Assembly (NCBI GenBank): GCA_031460455.1
Contig: JAVKTQ010000010.1
Location: 78,784-142,783, forward strand
Origin: Sporomusaceae bacterium
Lineage (GTDB): Bacteria; Bacillota; Negativicutes; Sporomusales; UBA7701
Reading direction: 5' to 3'
DNA: 64,000 nucleotides
Part shown: positions 53,406 to 63,288 of the stretch, piece after piece
Position numbering within the stretch: position 1 is the first letter of the stretch
Layout: every line of letters starts with the position of its first letter
Made by a program: the position numbers and the translations under genes
Notes under the pieces: generated by a model
What the model was told of the DNA's origin: nothing
Databases searched by the model: none
Seen by the model: the letters and a program-made list of their open reading frames with translations, nothing else

Positions 53406-54765
53406 TCAGATCGCCTCCCGTCTTCACCTGCCGCCACACCGGCGAGCAGAGGGTTGTGTACACTTCGGCCGCGAAATTGACGGCGCCGGCGAAGCCGGAC
53501 AGCGGGTGCTTGCGATCATGGTTGTGGTCTATGAAGGCCCGCCCCAGCTTGTAGGCCAGCGGCCGTTCCTTGACCCCGCCCACCAGCAGATCGGCTCCCT
53601 TTTCGGTCATAAATTTCTCCAGCTCCGCCGGGTTGGCGTCGTCGAGGATAACGGTGCCGTCGGCCACCAGGGAATCGATGGTCTCGTATTCTTCCTTGCG
53701 GCCGGTCTGGGTGCCCACCATCACCACCTCGATACCCAGCTCGCGGAATTGCTTGATGAGCGAGATGGCCTTGAAGCCGCCGCCTACGTACACCGCCGCC
53801 TTCTTGCCGGCCAGCTTGGCCCGGTAGCTGTCGATCACCGGCTGCACAACAGCCGTTTCGCGGGCGATAAGTTCCTCGGCCCGCCGGCTCATGTCCCCGC
53901 CGCCCAAAGCGGCGGCGATGCGGCGGAGCGAGTCGGCGGTGTCGGCCAGTCCCAGGAAGGAAACCCGCATATAGGGGATGCCGTAGGTTTCCTCCAGCCG
54001 GCTGGCCAGATAGGCCATCGAGCCGGCGCACTGCATGATGTTCAGGCGGGCGCGGGTGGCTCTCTTCAGCTCGCCGTAGCTGGCGTCGCCGGTAAAGACC
54101 ACGTTCACGTCAACCCCGACCTGCGCCAGATAATCGCGGATAATCCACGCCTCGCCGGCCAAATTGAAGTCGCCGAGATAATTGATGCTCCTGTCCTTGC
54201 CGACGGCCGCAGCCTCCGCCGCCGTTCCCGGCGCGACGAGGCGGAAAAGCGCGTCGCAGGCCGCCCGGTAGCCGGCGGCCTTGTTGCCGGCGAAGCCGCT
54301 CGATTGCACGGGGATGACCTCGATGCCGTGGCGGCTCGCCGCCGCTTTGGCTACCGCCCCCAGATCGTCGCCGATCACGCCGACGATGCAGGTGGAATAG
54401 ACGAAAACAAGTTTAGGGGCGTATTTGGCGACAAGCTCGTCGATGGCTGCGGCCAGCTTCTTCTCGCCGCCGAAGATGATGTCCCGCTCCTTGAGGTCGG
54501 TGGAAAAGCTGTTGCGATACAGGTCGGCGCCGCTCGTGAGGCTGCCGCGAATGTCCCAGGTATAACTGGCGCAGCCGATCGGGCCATGCACCAGATGGAT
54601 GGCGTCGGTGATGGGGTTGAGGACGACGCGGGCCCCGCAGTAGACGCAGGCCCGTTGGCTGACGGCGCCGGCGATGCTGTCGTCGTCGCATTTGAGGCGG
54701 CTTATCTGCCGGCCCTTTGTCGTGATAAAGTCCTGCCGCCCGTCGATCGCTAAAGCCTGCGCCAT
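53398..54765 (-). CDS. nifE: Nitrogenase cofactor scaffold NifE
   Basis: A 455-residue NifD paralogue. RACVYCGARVVL, HGPIGCASYTW and STCIVGVIGDD carry the cluster cysteines; FSTDLKERDIIFGGEKKL is the shared NifD/NifE block. The ATG at 54765 is eight bases after GGGAG. Pairs with NifN. Confidence 0.95.
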   Translation of the reverse strand: MAQALAIDGRQDFITTKGRQISRLKCDDDSIAGAVSQRACVYCGARVVLNPITDAIHLVHGPIGCASYTWDIRGSLTSGADLYRNSFSTDLKERDIIFGGEKKLAAAIDELVAKYAPKLVFVYSTCIVGVIGDDLGAVAKAAASRHGIEVIPVQSSGFAGNKAAGYRAACDALFRLVAPGTAAEAAAVGKDRSINYLGDFNLAGEAWIIRDYLAQVGVDVNVVFTGDASYGELKRATRARLNIMQCAGSMAYLASRLEETYGIPYMRVSFLGLADTADSLRRIAAALGGGDMSRRAEELIARETAVVQPVIDSYRAKLAGKKAAVYVGGGFKAISLIKQFRELGIEVVMVGTQTGRKEEYETIDSLVADGTVILDDANPAELEKFMTEKGADLLVGGVKERPLAYKLGRAFIDHNHDRKHPLSGFAGAVNFAAEVYTTLCSPVWRQVKTGGDLSG

Positions 54766-54802
54766 GGTTTTCACTCCCTTTTCCCCGCTGGTGCGGTAGT
54801 TA

Positions 54803-56191
54803 TTACATTACCAATTCAAAGTCCTCGTCGGCCGCGTCGCGGTCCTGCCTGTCAAGCAACGCGCCAGCGATCATCTCGATCAGCCGCATCGCCCCCCGGT
54901 AACCGACGACCGGCAGGTAGGAATGGACGCTGCGGTCGAGGATGGGGAACCCCACGCGGACGAAGGGGACGTCTTCCGCTCTGGCGATATACTTGCCGTA
55001 AGTGTTGCCGATCAAAAGATCGACCGGCTCGTTCTTGATCAACTGGTGAAGGGTGAACAGATCGCCCCCCGCCTTGATGTTGGCCTTGAGGCCGGCCTGG
55101 CCGATGATCGCGGCGATGTCCTCCTCGAAGCTGCCGACATCCGAGCCGATGGCGCCGCCCGGCGTGCCGGTCAGAACATGCGCGGGCGCCATACCAAGGC
55201 TGACGGCGAATTCCGTCAGGCCGGTGACGATATCGGGGTCGCCGAAAATAGCCACCTTCTTGCCGTGGAAATGAAAATGGGTATCTGTCATAATATCGAC
55301 CAACTGGCCGCGCTCCTCCTCCAGCTCCCACGGCACCTCGCGGACGAAGGCCCGCCTCAGCGCCATCACCAGGGCATCGGTGGCCTTGATGCCGATCGGC
55401 GTCTTGAGAGTGACGGCCGGCACCTTGCACTTTTTGGCCAGCGCCTCGGCGGCGTCGCTGGACGCGAACCGGCCGAGAGCCACGGTCAGCTTGCTGTTGC
55501 CGCTGTCGCCCAGTTCGGCCAGCGTCGTCCCGCCCTTGGGGAACATCACAAACTCGCCGGTCATCGGCGTGTCGACTACGCCGCTGGTGTCGGGAAACAT
55601 GATGAAGGGCGCGCCCATCAGCCGGGCGATGCGCTTGATCTCCCGCATATCTCCCGGATTGGCAAAGCCGGGGATAAGGTTGACCTGCTCCTTCTTGATC
55701 GCGGCGGTGGCCTCGGCGAAGTAAGCGACCATCGCCTTGGTCATGTTAGAGAAGCCGGTGATATGGGAACCCTGATAGCTGGGGGTGTTGGCGTGAAAAA
55801 CAACTTTACCCGCCGGTACATCGGCTTCCTTTATGATGCTGGGGATATCGTCGCCGATCGTCTCGGTCAGACAGGTGGTATGGACGGCGATGATGTCCGG
55901 GTTGTAGATCTGGAAAATGTTCTTGATCGCCGTCTTCAGGTTGGCGCCGCCGCCGAAGACCGATGCGCCCTCGGTGAAAGAACTGGTCGAGGCCATCACC
56001 GGGTCGCGGAAATGGCGGGTGAGGTGCATGCGGTGAAACGAGCAGCAGCCCTGCGAACCGTGGCTGTGAGGCAGGCAGCCGTGTACCCCCAGGGCGGCAT
56101 ACATGGCGCCGATGGGCTGGCAGGTCTTGGCGGGATTTATCATGCCGCCGCTGGCTCGTTCGTTAAATTCCTTGGGGGTTGCGTCAAGCAT
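54803..56191 (-). CDS. nifK: Nitrogenase MoFe protein beta chain NifK
   Basis: A 462-residue subunit holding half of the P-cluster. CQPIGAMYAALGVHGCLPHSHGSQGC includes the P-cluster cysteines, and TTCLTETIGDD follows. About 60 residues shorter than Azotobacter NifK because it lacks the long N-terminal extension, as in other clostridial forms. The ATG at 56191 follows AAGGAGTGG. Confidence 0.96.
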   Translation of the reverse strand: MLDATPKEFNERASGGMINPAKTCQPIGAMYAALGVHGCLPHSHGSQGCCSFHRMHLTRHFRDPVMASTSSFTEGASVFGGGANLKTAIKNIFQIYNPDIIAVHTTCLTETIGDDIPSIIKEADVPAGKVVFHANTPSYQGSHITGFSNMTKAMVAYFAEATAAIKKEQVNLIPGFANPGDMREIKRIARLMGAPFIMFPDTSGVVDTPMTGEFVMFPKGGTTLAELGDSGNSKLTVALGRFASSDAAEALAKKCKVPAVTLKTPIGIKATDALVMALRRAFVREVPWELEEERGQLVDIMTDTHFHFHGKKVAIFGDPDIVTGLTEFAVSLGMAPAHVLTGTPGGAIGSDVGSFEEDIAAIIGQAGLKANIKAGGDLFTLHQLIKNEPVDLLIGNTYGKYIARAEDVPFVRVGFPILDRSVHSYLPVVGYRGAMRLIEMIAGALLDRQDRDAADEDFELVM

Positions 56192-56192
56192 T

Positions 56193-57806
56193 TCAGGCCA
56201 CTCCTTCCTCGGTTACCGAGCCGGTCAAAAGCGGCTCATCCTTCCAGGGGGGAACGATGAAGTTCCAGGTCGGGGAAACGAAACCCATGCTCACGTCGCG
56301 GGCGAAATTCACGGCGCCGTTAAAACCGGCGTAGGGACCGCTGTAATCGTAGGAATGCAGCTGCTTGGCCGGGATGCCCATCTTCTGCACGACATACTTA
56401 TCTTTGATGCCGGAGGCGAAAATGTCGGGCTTCAGGAGTTTGATGAACTCCTCCGTCTCATAGTGGTTGAGATCGTCGACCATGATCGTGCCGTCCGCCA
56501 TGTCGGCGTGCATGCCGGCATAATAGCTAAGGGGGATCTGCCGCTTCAGTTCCGCCAGCCTCTCCGGCGACATCTTGAGGCGGAAACGGCGCTCGTCGGC
56601 GGCAACATGGAGATCGGGGATGTTTTTCGAGTCGGCGTCTGTCTTTATTTCCGGGATGACCTCCCGCCCTTCGTAGTCGTCGCGGTGGGCGAACTCGTAG
56701 CCGGCCAGCACCGTGTCTATGCCCAGCTCGGCGAACAGGCCCTGGTAGTGGTGGCCGCGCGACCCGCCGACAAAGCAGAACGCCGTCTTGCCCTCGCACA
56801 GCTTGCGGTATTGCTCCAGCTGCGGCTCCACCCGGGCGAGCTCGCGGGCGATGACCTCCTCCGTCCGCGCGGTAAGTGCCGGGTCGTCGAAGTAGCGGGC
56901 CATATTGCGCAGCGACTCGGCGGTGGCGGCGACGCCGATGAAGTTGACCTTCAGCCACGGCGTGCCGTACTTTGTCTCCAGCATGCCGGCGATATAGTTG
57001 ATCGAGCGGTGGCACTGCACGAGATTAAGTTCGGCGGTATGGGCGTTCTGGAGATCAGCGTACGAGCCGTCGCCCGTCATGACCGACACGACGGTGTAGC
57101 CTACCTCCTCCAGTATCCGCTCGATCTCCCAGCTGTCGCCGCCGATGTTGTACTCGCCGAGGATATTGATAGGATACTTGCCAGGGGCCTCCTCACTGTC
57201 GCCGGCGCCGATCACCCTTTCCATCAGGCCGTTGTTGGCGATATGATGGCCGGCCGACTGGCTCACCCCTTTGTAGCCTTCGCAGCTGAACGCCAGGATG
57301 GGGATACCCAGCCGCTCCTCGGCCGCCTTGGCCACGGCGTTGATATCGTCGCCGATCAGCCCCACCGGACAGGTTGCCGAAACAGTGATCGCCTTGGGTT
57401 TGAAAATTTCCGCGACCTCGTCGATAACCCTGGCCAGCTTCTTCTCGCCTCCGAAAACGATATCGCTCTCCTGCATGTCGGTTGAAACACAATAATTCAT
57501 GAAATTCTCGCCGGGGTCCTCAGACCTCGCCTTGTTGCGGCGGGCGCCCCAGGTATAGAAGGCGCAGCCGATCGGTCCGTGGGTGATGTGGACCATATCC
57601 TTGAGCGGGCCGAGCACCACGCCCTTGCAGCCGGCGTAGGCGCAGCCGCGGTTAGTGATAATGCCGGGGATGGTGCGGGTATTTGCTTCTATCTCCTGCC
57701 TACCGGCCGCCGCATCTTTGATAACGATATGCTTCTTGCGGTTCTTTTCCACCTTCGCCGGGTATTTAGCCAGCATCTCGCTGATTTGCTCCAGAGTCAT
57801 GGCCAT
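56193..57806 (-). CDS. nifD: Nitrogenase MoFe protein alpha chain NifD
   Basis: A 537-residue catalytic subunit. P-cluster cysteines are C55, C81 and C146; FeMo-cofactor ligands are C265 (LVQCHRS) and H484 (LHSYDYSGPYAGF); His187 in SAGHHIAN is the substrate-channel residue. About 50 extra residues around 378-430 are the insertion known from clostridial NifD. The ATG at 57806 follows AAGGAGG. Confidence 0.96.
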   Translation of the reverse strand: MAMTLEQISEMLAKYPAKVEKNRKKHIVIKDAAAGRQEIEANTRTIPGIITNRGCAYAGCKGVVLGPLKDMVHITHGPIGCAFYTWGARRNKARSEDPGENFMNYCVSTDMQESDIVFGGEKKLARVIDEVAEIFKPKAITVSATCPVGLIGDDINAVAKAAEERLGIPILAFSCEGYKGVSQSAGHHIANNGLMERVIGAGDSEEAPGKYPINILGEYNIGGDSWEIERILEEVGYTVVSVMTGDGSYADLQNAHTAELNLVQCHRSINYIAGMLETKYGTPWLKVNFIGVAATAESLRNMARYFDDPALTARTEEVIARELARVEPQLEQYRKLCEGKTAFCFVGGSRGHHYQGLFAELGIDTVLAGYEFAHRDDYEGREVIPEIKTDADSKNIPDLHVAADERRFRLKMSPERLAELKRQIPLSYYAGMHADMADGTIMVDDLNHYETEEFIKLLKPDIFASGIKDKYVVQKMGIPAKQLHSYDYSGPYAGFNGAVNFARDVSMGFVSPTWNFIVPPWKDEPLLTGSVTEEGVA

Positions 57807-57824
57807 TTTCCATACCTCCTTCTC

Positions 57825-58238
57825 TTACAGGGCGGCGTCGCCGGCTTCGCCCGTCCGCACGCGGACGGCGTCGAGGACGGGCAGTACAAAGATTTTGCCG
57901 TCGCCCACCTTATTGGTAGTGCGGTTGGCTTTCATGATCGCGTCCACGATGCGGGGCACATCCCCGTCGTGAGCCATGACGGTGAACAGCCGCCGGGGGA
58001 AGAGCCGCGAGCCGTCCAGGAAGCCGTCGACAAGCTGCTCAGTCTCCGCCGGCTCCACCTCGTCGCCGGCTAAAGCCAGCAGCTTCGCCTTGCGCTCGGC
58101 GATCACCGCCGGGTCCTCGACCAGTTTGCCCCGGCCCAACACCTTGGCGGCGGTGAAGCCGGCCACCCCGGCCTCGACCAGGGCCCGTTTCATGGCATTG
58201 GTTTTGTTCATGCGGATGACCGCGATAATCTCTTTCAT
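57825..58238 (-). CDS. nifI2: Nitrogenase PII-like regulator NifI2
   Basis: A 137-residue PII-family protein that, with NifI1, switches off nitrogenase activity by binding NifDK in response to ammonium. The core fold (MKEIIAVIRMNKTNAMK, NKVGDGKIFVLPV) is clear and the T-loop is longer than in GlnB. The ATG at 58238 follows GGGGGGC. Confidence 0.92.
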   Translation of the reverse strand: MKEIIAVIRMNKTNAMKRALVEAGVAGFTAAKVLGRGKLVEDPAVIAERKAKLLALAGDEVEPAETEQLVDGFLDGSRLFPRRLFTVMAHDGDVPRIVDAIMKANRTTNKVGDGKIFVLPVLDAVRVRTGEAGDAAL

Positions 58239-58249
58239 CTTCAGCCCCC

Positions 58250-58576
58250 CTACAGACCCTTGGCGCCGCTGGAAATGGTGTAAGCCTCCTCCAGCGGGCT
58301 GACGAACACCTTGCCGTCGCCGTAGGCGCCTTTTTCGCTCGTTTTGGCCGCGGCCAGCACCGTGCGGACGACGTCGTCCTTATCCTCGTCGCGAACAGCC
58401 ATGAGAATGAGCGACTTGGGAATTTCGTCGTAAACGATGCCGCCGATCTTGATGCCCTTTTGCTTGCCGCGGCCGACGACATCGACGACCGTAGCGGCGT
58501 GGAAACCGGCCCGCGATAACTCGGCAAGCACCTCGTCCTTCTTCTCCGGCCTGACGATTGCGCGAATGAGTAACAT
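58250..58576 (-). CDS. nifI1: Nitrogenase PII-like regulator NifI1
   Basis: A 108-residue PII-family partner of NifI2: MLLIRAIVRPEKKDEVLAEL and YGDGKVFVSPLEEAYTI are typical. The ATG at 58576 follows GGGAGACGAGG; the longer frame has no better ribosome site. Positioned between nifH and nifI2, the standard nifHI1I2DK order. Confidence 0.92.
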   Translation of the reverse strand: MLLIRAIVRPEKKDEVLAELSRAGFHAATVVDVVGRGKQKGIKIGGIVYDEIPKSLILMAVRDEDKDDVVRTVLAAAKTSEKGAYGDGKVFVSPLEEAYTISSGAKGL

Positions 58577-58599
58577 ATCCTCGTCTCCCTTCAATCTCT

Positions 58600-59579
<980 letters not shown>

Positions 59580-59629
59580 CCTTGCGACCGCGAAGACCCT
59601 CACCTCCCTGATTAAACCTGTATATGAAC

Positions 59630-59669
59630 GCATCGGGGCCAATAAACAGCTGTTTATTAGCCCCGATGC
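59630..59669. repeat. 40-bp palindrome between nifH and tpsA
   Basis: GCATCGGGGC-CAATAAACAG is followed without a loop by its inverse, with one C/T mismatch in 20 bp. No T-run follows on either strand. It may be an operator or an RNA hairpin in the nif leader. Confidence 0.65.
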
Positions 59670-59709
59670 TATCATGCTGGTAAGCACTACGAACAATATT
59701 GGGTTGTAG

Positions 59710-59755
59710 GGATAATAATATAAAAAGGCGCTCCGGAGCCATGCTCCAAAGCGCC
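59710..59755 (-). terminator. Intrinsic terminator of tpsA
   Basis: GGCGCT / AGCGCC with inner GGAGC / GCTCC (59727-59755), followed on the minus strand by TTTTTATATTATT. Confidence 0.85.
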
Positions 59756-59864
59756 CTTGCTTTTTATATTGTCGTTACTATACCACAGACTTTTCGCGCC
59801 GGTCAATACCTCCGGCCATATTCGCAATATTCATTTTTCCCATACCGCAAAGACAGCGGCCGCT

Positions 59865-62800
59865 CTATTGGTTCTGCCCCCGGCCGCCTGGGCCCGCCCC
59901 GCCGGTGTTTATACCGCCGCCGCTGATGCCCAGCAGACCGCCAAGGGCCGTGGTGCCGCCCAGGCCGCCGGTCCCGCTTCCGAGGCTGCCGCCCATTCCT
60001 CCTGCAAAACCGCCGCCTCCGAAGCCTGTACCGCCCAGGCTGCCGCCACCTAGTCCGCCACCTAAGCCTGTGCCGCCGGTCCCGCTGCCTATGCCGCCCA
60101 GTCCGCCGCCTCCGGCCAGTTGAAACGCGCCGCCCACCGCGCCGGTGTAGGCCGGGTTGGTGGCCGCCCTTACCGTCAGCACGCCGTTTACATAGCTGAC
60201 GATATAGTTGGGTGAGGCCAGCGTGCCGGTCAGGTTGATAGCATAGCTGCCCGCCGGCGAAGTGGCGGTCGCCCCCGTGGCGAAGGTCAGGCCGCCGGTA
60301 AGCGAGGCGGCGGTGTCGCCCGCCCCCAGGCCGCTGTAGCTGGCGGTGAAGGCCGGGTTGGTCTGCCCCTGCGTCTTGGCGGCATTGTCGGCCGTCACCG
60401 TCAGCGTCGCCTTGGCGATATCCGCCGTCGTTGACGCCGTGGTGCCTGTCAGGTTGTAGTTGCCGGCGTCGGCGCCGCTAAGGGTGATGCCGGTCACGCT
60501 CACCGCCTTGCCTGTTCCGGCGTTCTTGTCGGCGAAGGTCGCCGTGCCGCTCACCGCCAGACTGTCGCCGCTCACGCGGTTATCGCCGTAGTTGACGGCG
60601 GCGCCGGTCGTGCCGTCGTATATCTTGTTCACGCCGCTCGCCGTGACGGTGATATCCCGCTGGTTTATCACCAGTATCCCGGCGGCGTAGGTGATGTCGT
60701 AGCCCCGCTGGTCGGTGGAGTAGAGACCGCTGGCGCGGGCGGACTGAGCGCCAGCGTTTTTGCTGACGGCGGTGACAACGGCGGTGCCCGCCAGGTAGTT
60801 GTTGGGCGTGGCAGAATAGAATACGCCGAGCGAGGTCGCCGTCGTACCGTCATAGGTCTTGCCGCCGTTAAAGGAGGTGACGGTGAGCGGCGTGAGAAAA
60901 CTCCTCAGCAGGGGATTGCTGTGGCCGCTGTAGATGCGCCAGACGCCGTCGGCGGAAATCCCGTTCGCGTCGAAGCCCCAGCCGGCGTATTGGGATGCCT
61001 GTCGCATATTGGCTGTCGTCAGGCCGGTGCCGGCGGCGCTGGTGCCGAGGCCCGAGGTCTGTATGTCCCAGTAGCCGCCGGTTACTGTGCCGCCACTCAC
61101 CACGCCCACCAGGCCGCCGACGGCGTAGGAGCCGCTGCCGCTGACGCTGCCGGCGCTGTAGGAGTTGACGATGGTGCCATTGTTAACTCCCACCAGGCCG
61201 CCGACCCAGGCGCTGCTGCCGCTTACCGTGCCGGTGCTGTACGAGTTTGTGATGGTGCCGCCATCGTTCCACCCCGCCAGACCGCCGACAGAGTTGCCGA
61301 GCGTCCAGTTGACCGGGCTGGTGCTATAAGAGCCGGTAACTGTGCCGCGGTTAACTCCGACCAGGCCGCCGTAAGAGCCGGTGTAGCCGCTGCTGCTGCC
61401 GCTTACCGTGCCGGCGGTGCTGGCGGAGCCGGTGATGGTACCGCTGTTATCGCCGACCAGGCCGCCGACATTGGCATTGCTGCCGCCGGTGACAGCGGCG
61501 GTGTTGTAGGAGTTGGCGATACTCCCGTTGTTAATTCCCACCAGGCCGCCGACCTGGGCATTGGTGCCGCCGCTGACTGTGCCGGTGACATACGTGTTGG
61601 CGATGCTGCCGGTGCTATAGGCCGCCAGGCCGCCGACATAGCTGGTGCCGGCGCCTGCGGCGGTTACGTCTTTCAGCCCCACGTTGCGGATGGTGCCCTG
61701 GTGGGTGCCGAACAAGCCGACGCTGGCGGTGGCAGGCTTGACAGTCAGGTTGCCGATGGTGTGTCCCAGACCCTCGAAGATGCCAGTAAAGGCGCTCGCC
61801 GTGTAGGGGTCGCCAAGGGGCACAAAGCCTGCGCCGCCGTTCCAGCCGCTTGTTTCGCTGGCGTCGATGTCGGCGCCGAGGGCGTAATAGCCGGCGACGT
61901 TGCCGTTTATCCCCTGGAGGTCGGTCGTGGTTGTGCTGCCCGCCGCCCCCAGCGAGTTGATGACGGTGTAGTTCTTAAGGTTGATCATGAAAAAACCGCT
62001 GCCGGAGCGTCCGGGAAAATCCACCCGGCCTTTGAAGGTGCCGTCGGCGTTCCTGCCCATGTTGACCTTGCCGCTGCCCGCCCCGAGGTAGAGCCAGGCC
62101 GTGCCGTTGGCGGTGAGGACGGCGTTGATGTTTATGTCCTTGGTCGCGATGAAGGCCAACTCGTTGGCGCTCCAGGTGATGGGGGCGTTGACGTTGATGC
62201 TGCCGGTGCTGTTAAGTTCGCTGTCGGTGTTGGCGAGGTTGTTCATTATGGCTGTCGCCATTGCGAAGTCGACGGTGAGATCGGTGGGGTCGAGGAGCCA
62301 TTTGCCGGTCTTGCCGGCCGGCGCCGCCGTCGTGATTTTCGTGTCGGGGGCGATATTTACGCTGGCCCCCGAGGTTTCGATGAAGCCGCCGTCGCCGCCC
62401 TGGGGCGCCGACGCGTCCAGCGTACCGCTCACGTTCGCCGTGCTGCCGATCAGCTTTATCACGCCGCGCTCGGTGCTCACCGTCTGCGCCCTTATCACAC
62501 CGGTATTGTTGACGACTGTATTTAGTAGCGCGTCCATCGTCCCGGTCGTCATCAGCACCAGACCGCCGGGCGCGGTAATCGTGCCGCTGTTGGTGACGCT
62601 GCTGCCCGCCGCCGCCGTATCGACGGTGACGTTCAGCAGCTTGTCCCCGGAAAAATCGAGGCTCACCTTGTCACCCGCCGTCAGGCCGACCACCCGCGCC
62701 GCCACCGTGCCCTCGTTTTTGACCTGCGGACCGATGAATACCGCATGGTCGCCGGCCGTTATCGTGCCCTGGTTGATGACCGCACCGGCGCTGCCGTTCT

Positions 62801-63266
62801 TCGTGAATATGTATTTGCCGTTCATGAAATCGCTGTCCGCCATATTGAGCGTCGACGCCACCAGGCCGCCCACGTTCACCTGCGCCCCCGGCGCGAACAA
62901 TATGCCGCTCGGATTTATCAGGTACACCTTGCCATTGGCCGTCAGCGACCCGTAAATGTTCGAGGCGCTGTTGCCCACCACCCGGTTTAATGCCACGGCC
63001 GACGCCGACGGCTGCACGAAGTTCACCGCCTCGCCCGCGGCGATGCCGAAGCTCTGCCAGTTGATCGCCGCCCTGTTCGTCGTCTGCGTGACCGTCGTCG
63101 TAGCGCCGCTCGTCGCGATCGTCGCCGTGCCGCCCGTCACCACCCCGCCGCTCGGGGCCGCCCACGCCGGCCCGTACGCGCCCAGCATCAGCATCCCCGC
63201 CGCCACCGGCGGCAGCACGGTTTTTGCTATGGCCCGCTGCCAATTGCGTCGCCATTTCCTTTGCAT
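59865..63266 (-). CDS. Two-partner secretion exoprotein (TpsA) with haemagglutination-activity, GLUG and YDG/MBG domains
   Basis: A 1133-residue protein exported to the surface or medium by its TpsB partner. Signal region about 1-36 (extended, basic start MQRKWRRNWQRAIAKT). The TPS domain follows (WQSFGIAAGEAVNFVQP, LINPSGILFAPGAQVNVGG). Around residues 525-760 lie repeated GLUG units (VGGLVGINNGSIANSY-like). MBG/YDG domains (TYDGTTATSLG, IYDGTTGAAVNYG) precede a Gly-rich tail of about 100 residues. The ATG at 63266 follows AAGGAGG; an in-frame start six codons upstream is weaker. Probably an adhesin or matrix protein; ligand unknown. Confidence 0.93.
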   Translation of the reverse strand: MQRKWRRNWQRAIAKTVLPPVAAGMLMLGAYGPAWAAPSGGVVTGGTATIATSGATTTVTQTTNRAAINWQSFGIAAGEAVNFVQPSASAVALNRVVGNSASNIYGSLTANGKVYLINPSGILFAPGAQVNVGGLVASTLNMADSDFMNGKYIFTKNGSAGAVINQGTITAGDHAVFIGPQVKNEGTVAARVVGLTAGDKVSLDFSGDKLLNVTVDTAAAGSSVTNSGTITAPGGLVLMTTGTMDALLNTVVNNTGVIRAQTVSTERGVIKLIGSTANVSGTLDASAPQGGDGGFIETSGASVNIAPDTKITTAAPAGKTGKWLLDPTDLTVDFAMATAIMNNLANTDSELNSTGSINVNAPITWSANELAFIATKDININAVLTANGTAWLYLGAGSGKVNMGRNADGTFKGRVDFPGRSGSGFFMINLKNYTVINSLGAAGSTTTTDLQGINGNVAGYYALGADIDASETSGWNGGAGFVPLGDPYTASAFTGIFEGLGHTIGNLTVKPATASVGLFGTHQGTIRNVGLKDVTAAGAGTSYVGGLAAYSTGSIANTYVTGTVSGGTNAQVGGLVGINNGSIANSYNTAAVTGGSNANVGGLVGDNSGTITGSASTAGTVSGSSSGYTGSYGGLVGVNRGTVTGSYSTSPVNWTLGNSVGGLAGWNDGGTITNSYSTGTVSGSSAWVGGLVGVNNGTIVNSYSAGSVSGSGSYAVGGLVGVVSGGTVTGGYWDIQTSGLGTSAAGTGLTTANMRQASQYAGWGFDANGISADGVWRIYSGHSNPLLRSFLTPLTVTSFNGGKTYDGTTATSLGVFYSATPNNYLAGTAVVTAVSKNAGAQSARASGLYSTDQRGYDITYAAGILVINQRDITVTASGVNKIYDGTTGAAVNYGDNRVSGDSLAVSGTATFADKNAGTGKAVSVTGITLSGADAGNYNLTGTTASTTADIAKATLTVTADNAAKTQGQTNPAFTASYSGLGAGDTAASLTGGLTFATGATATSPAGSYAINLTGTLASPNYIVSYVNGVLTVRAATNPAYTGAVGGAFQLAGGGGLGGIGSGTGGTGLGGGLGGGSLGGTGFGGGGFAGGMGGSLGSGTGGLGGTTALGGLLGISGGGINTGGAGPGGRGQNQ

Positions 63267-63288
63267 AGCGATACCTCCTTGCAAAACC

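Noticed and set aside
60921..62525. Plus-strand 534-residue frame over tpsA
   Set aside because: It is the reverse strand of the repetitive Gly/Ser/Thr-rich tpsA coding region; long shadow frames are expected there.
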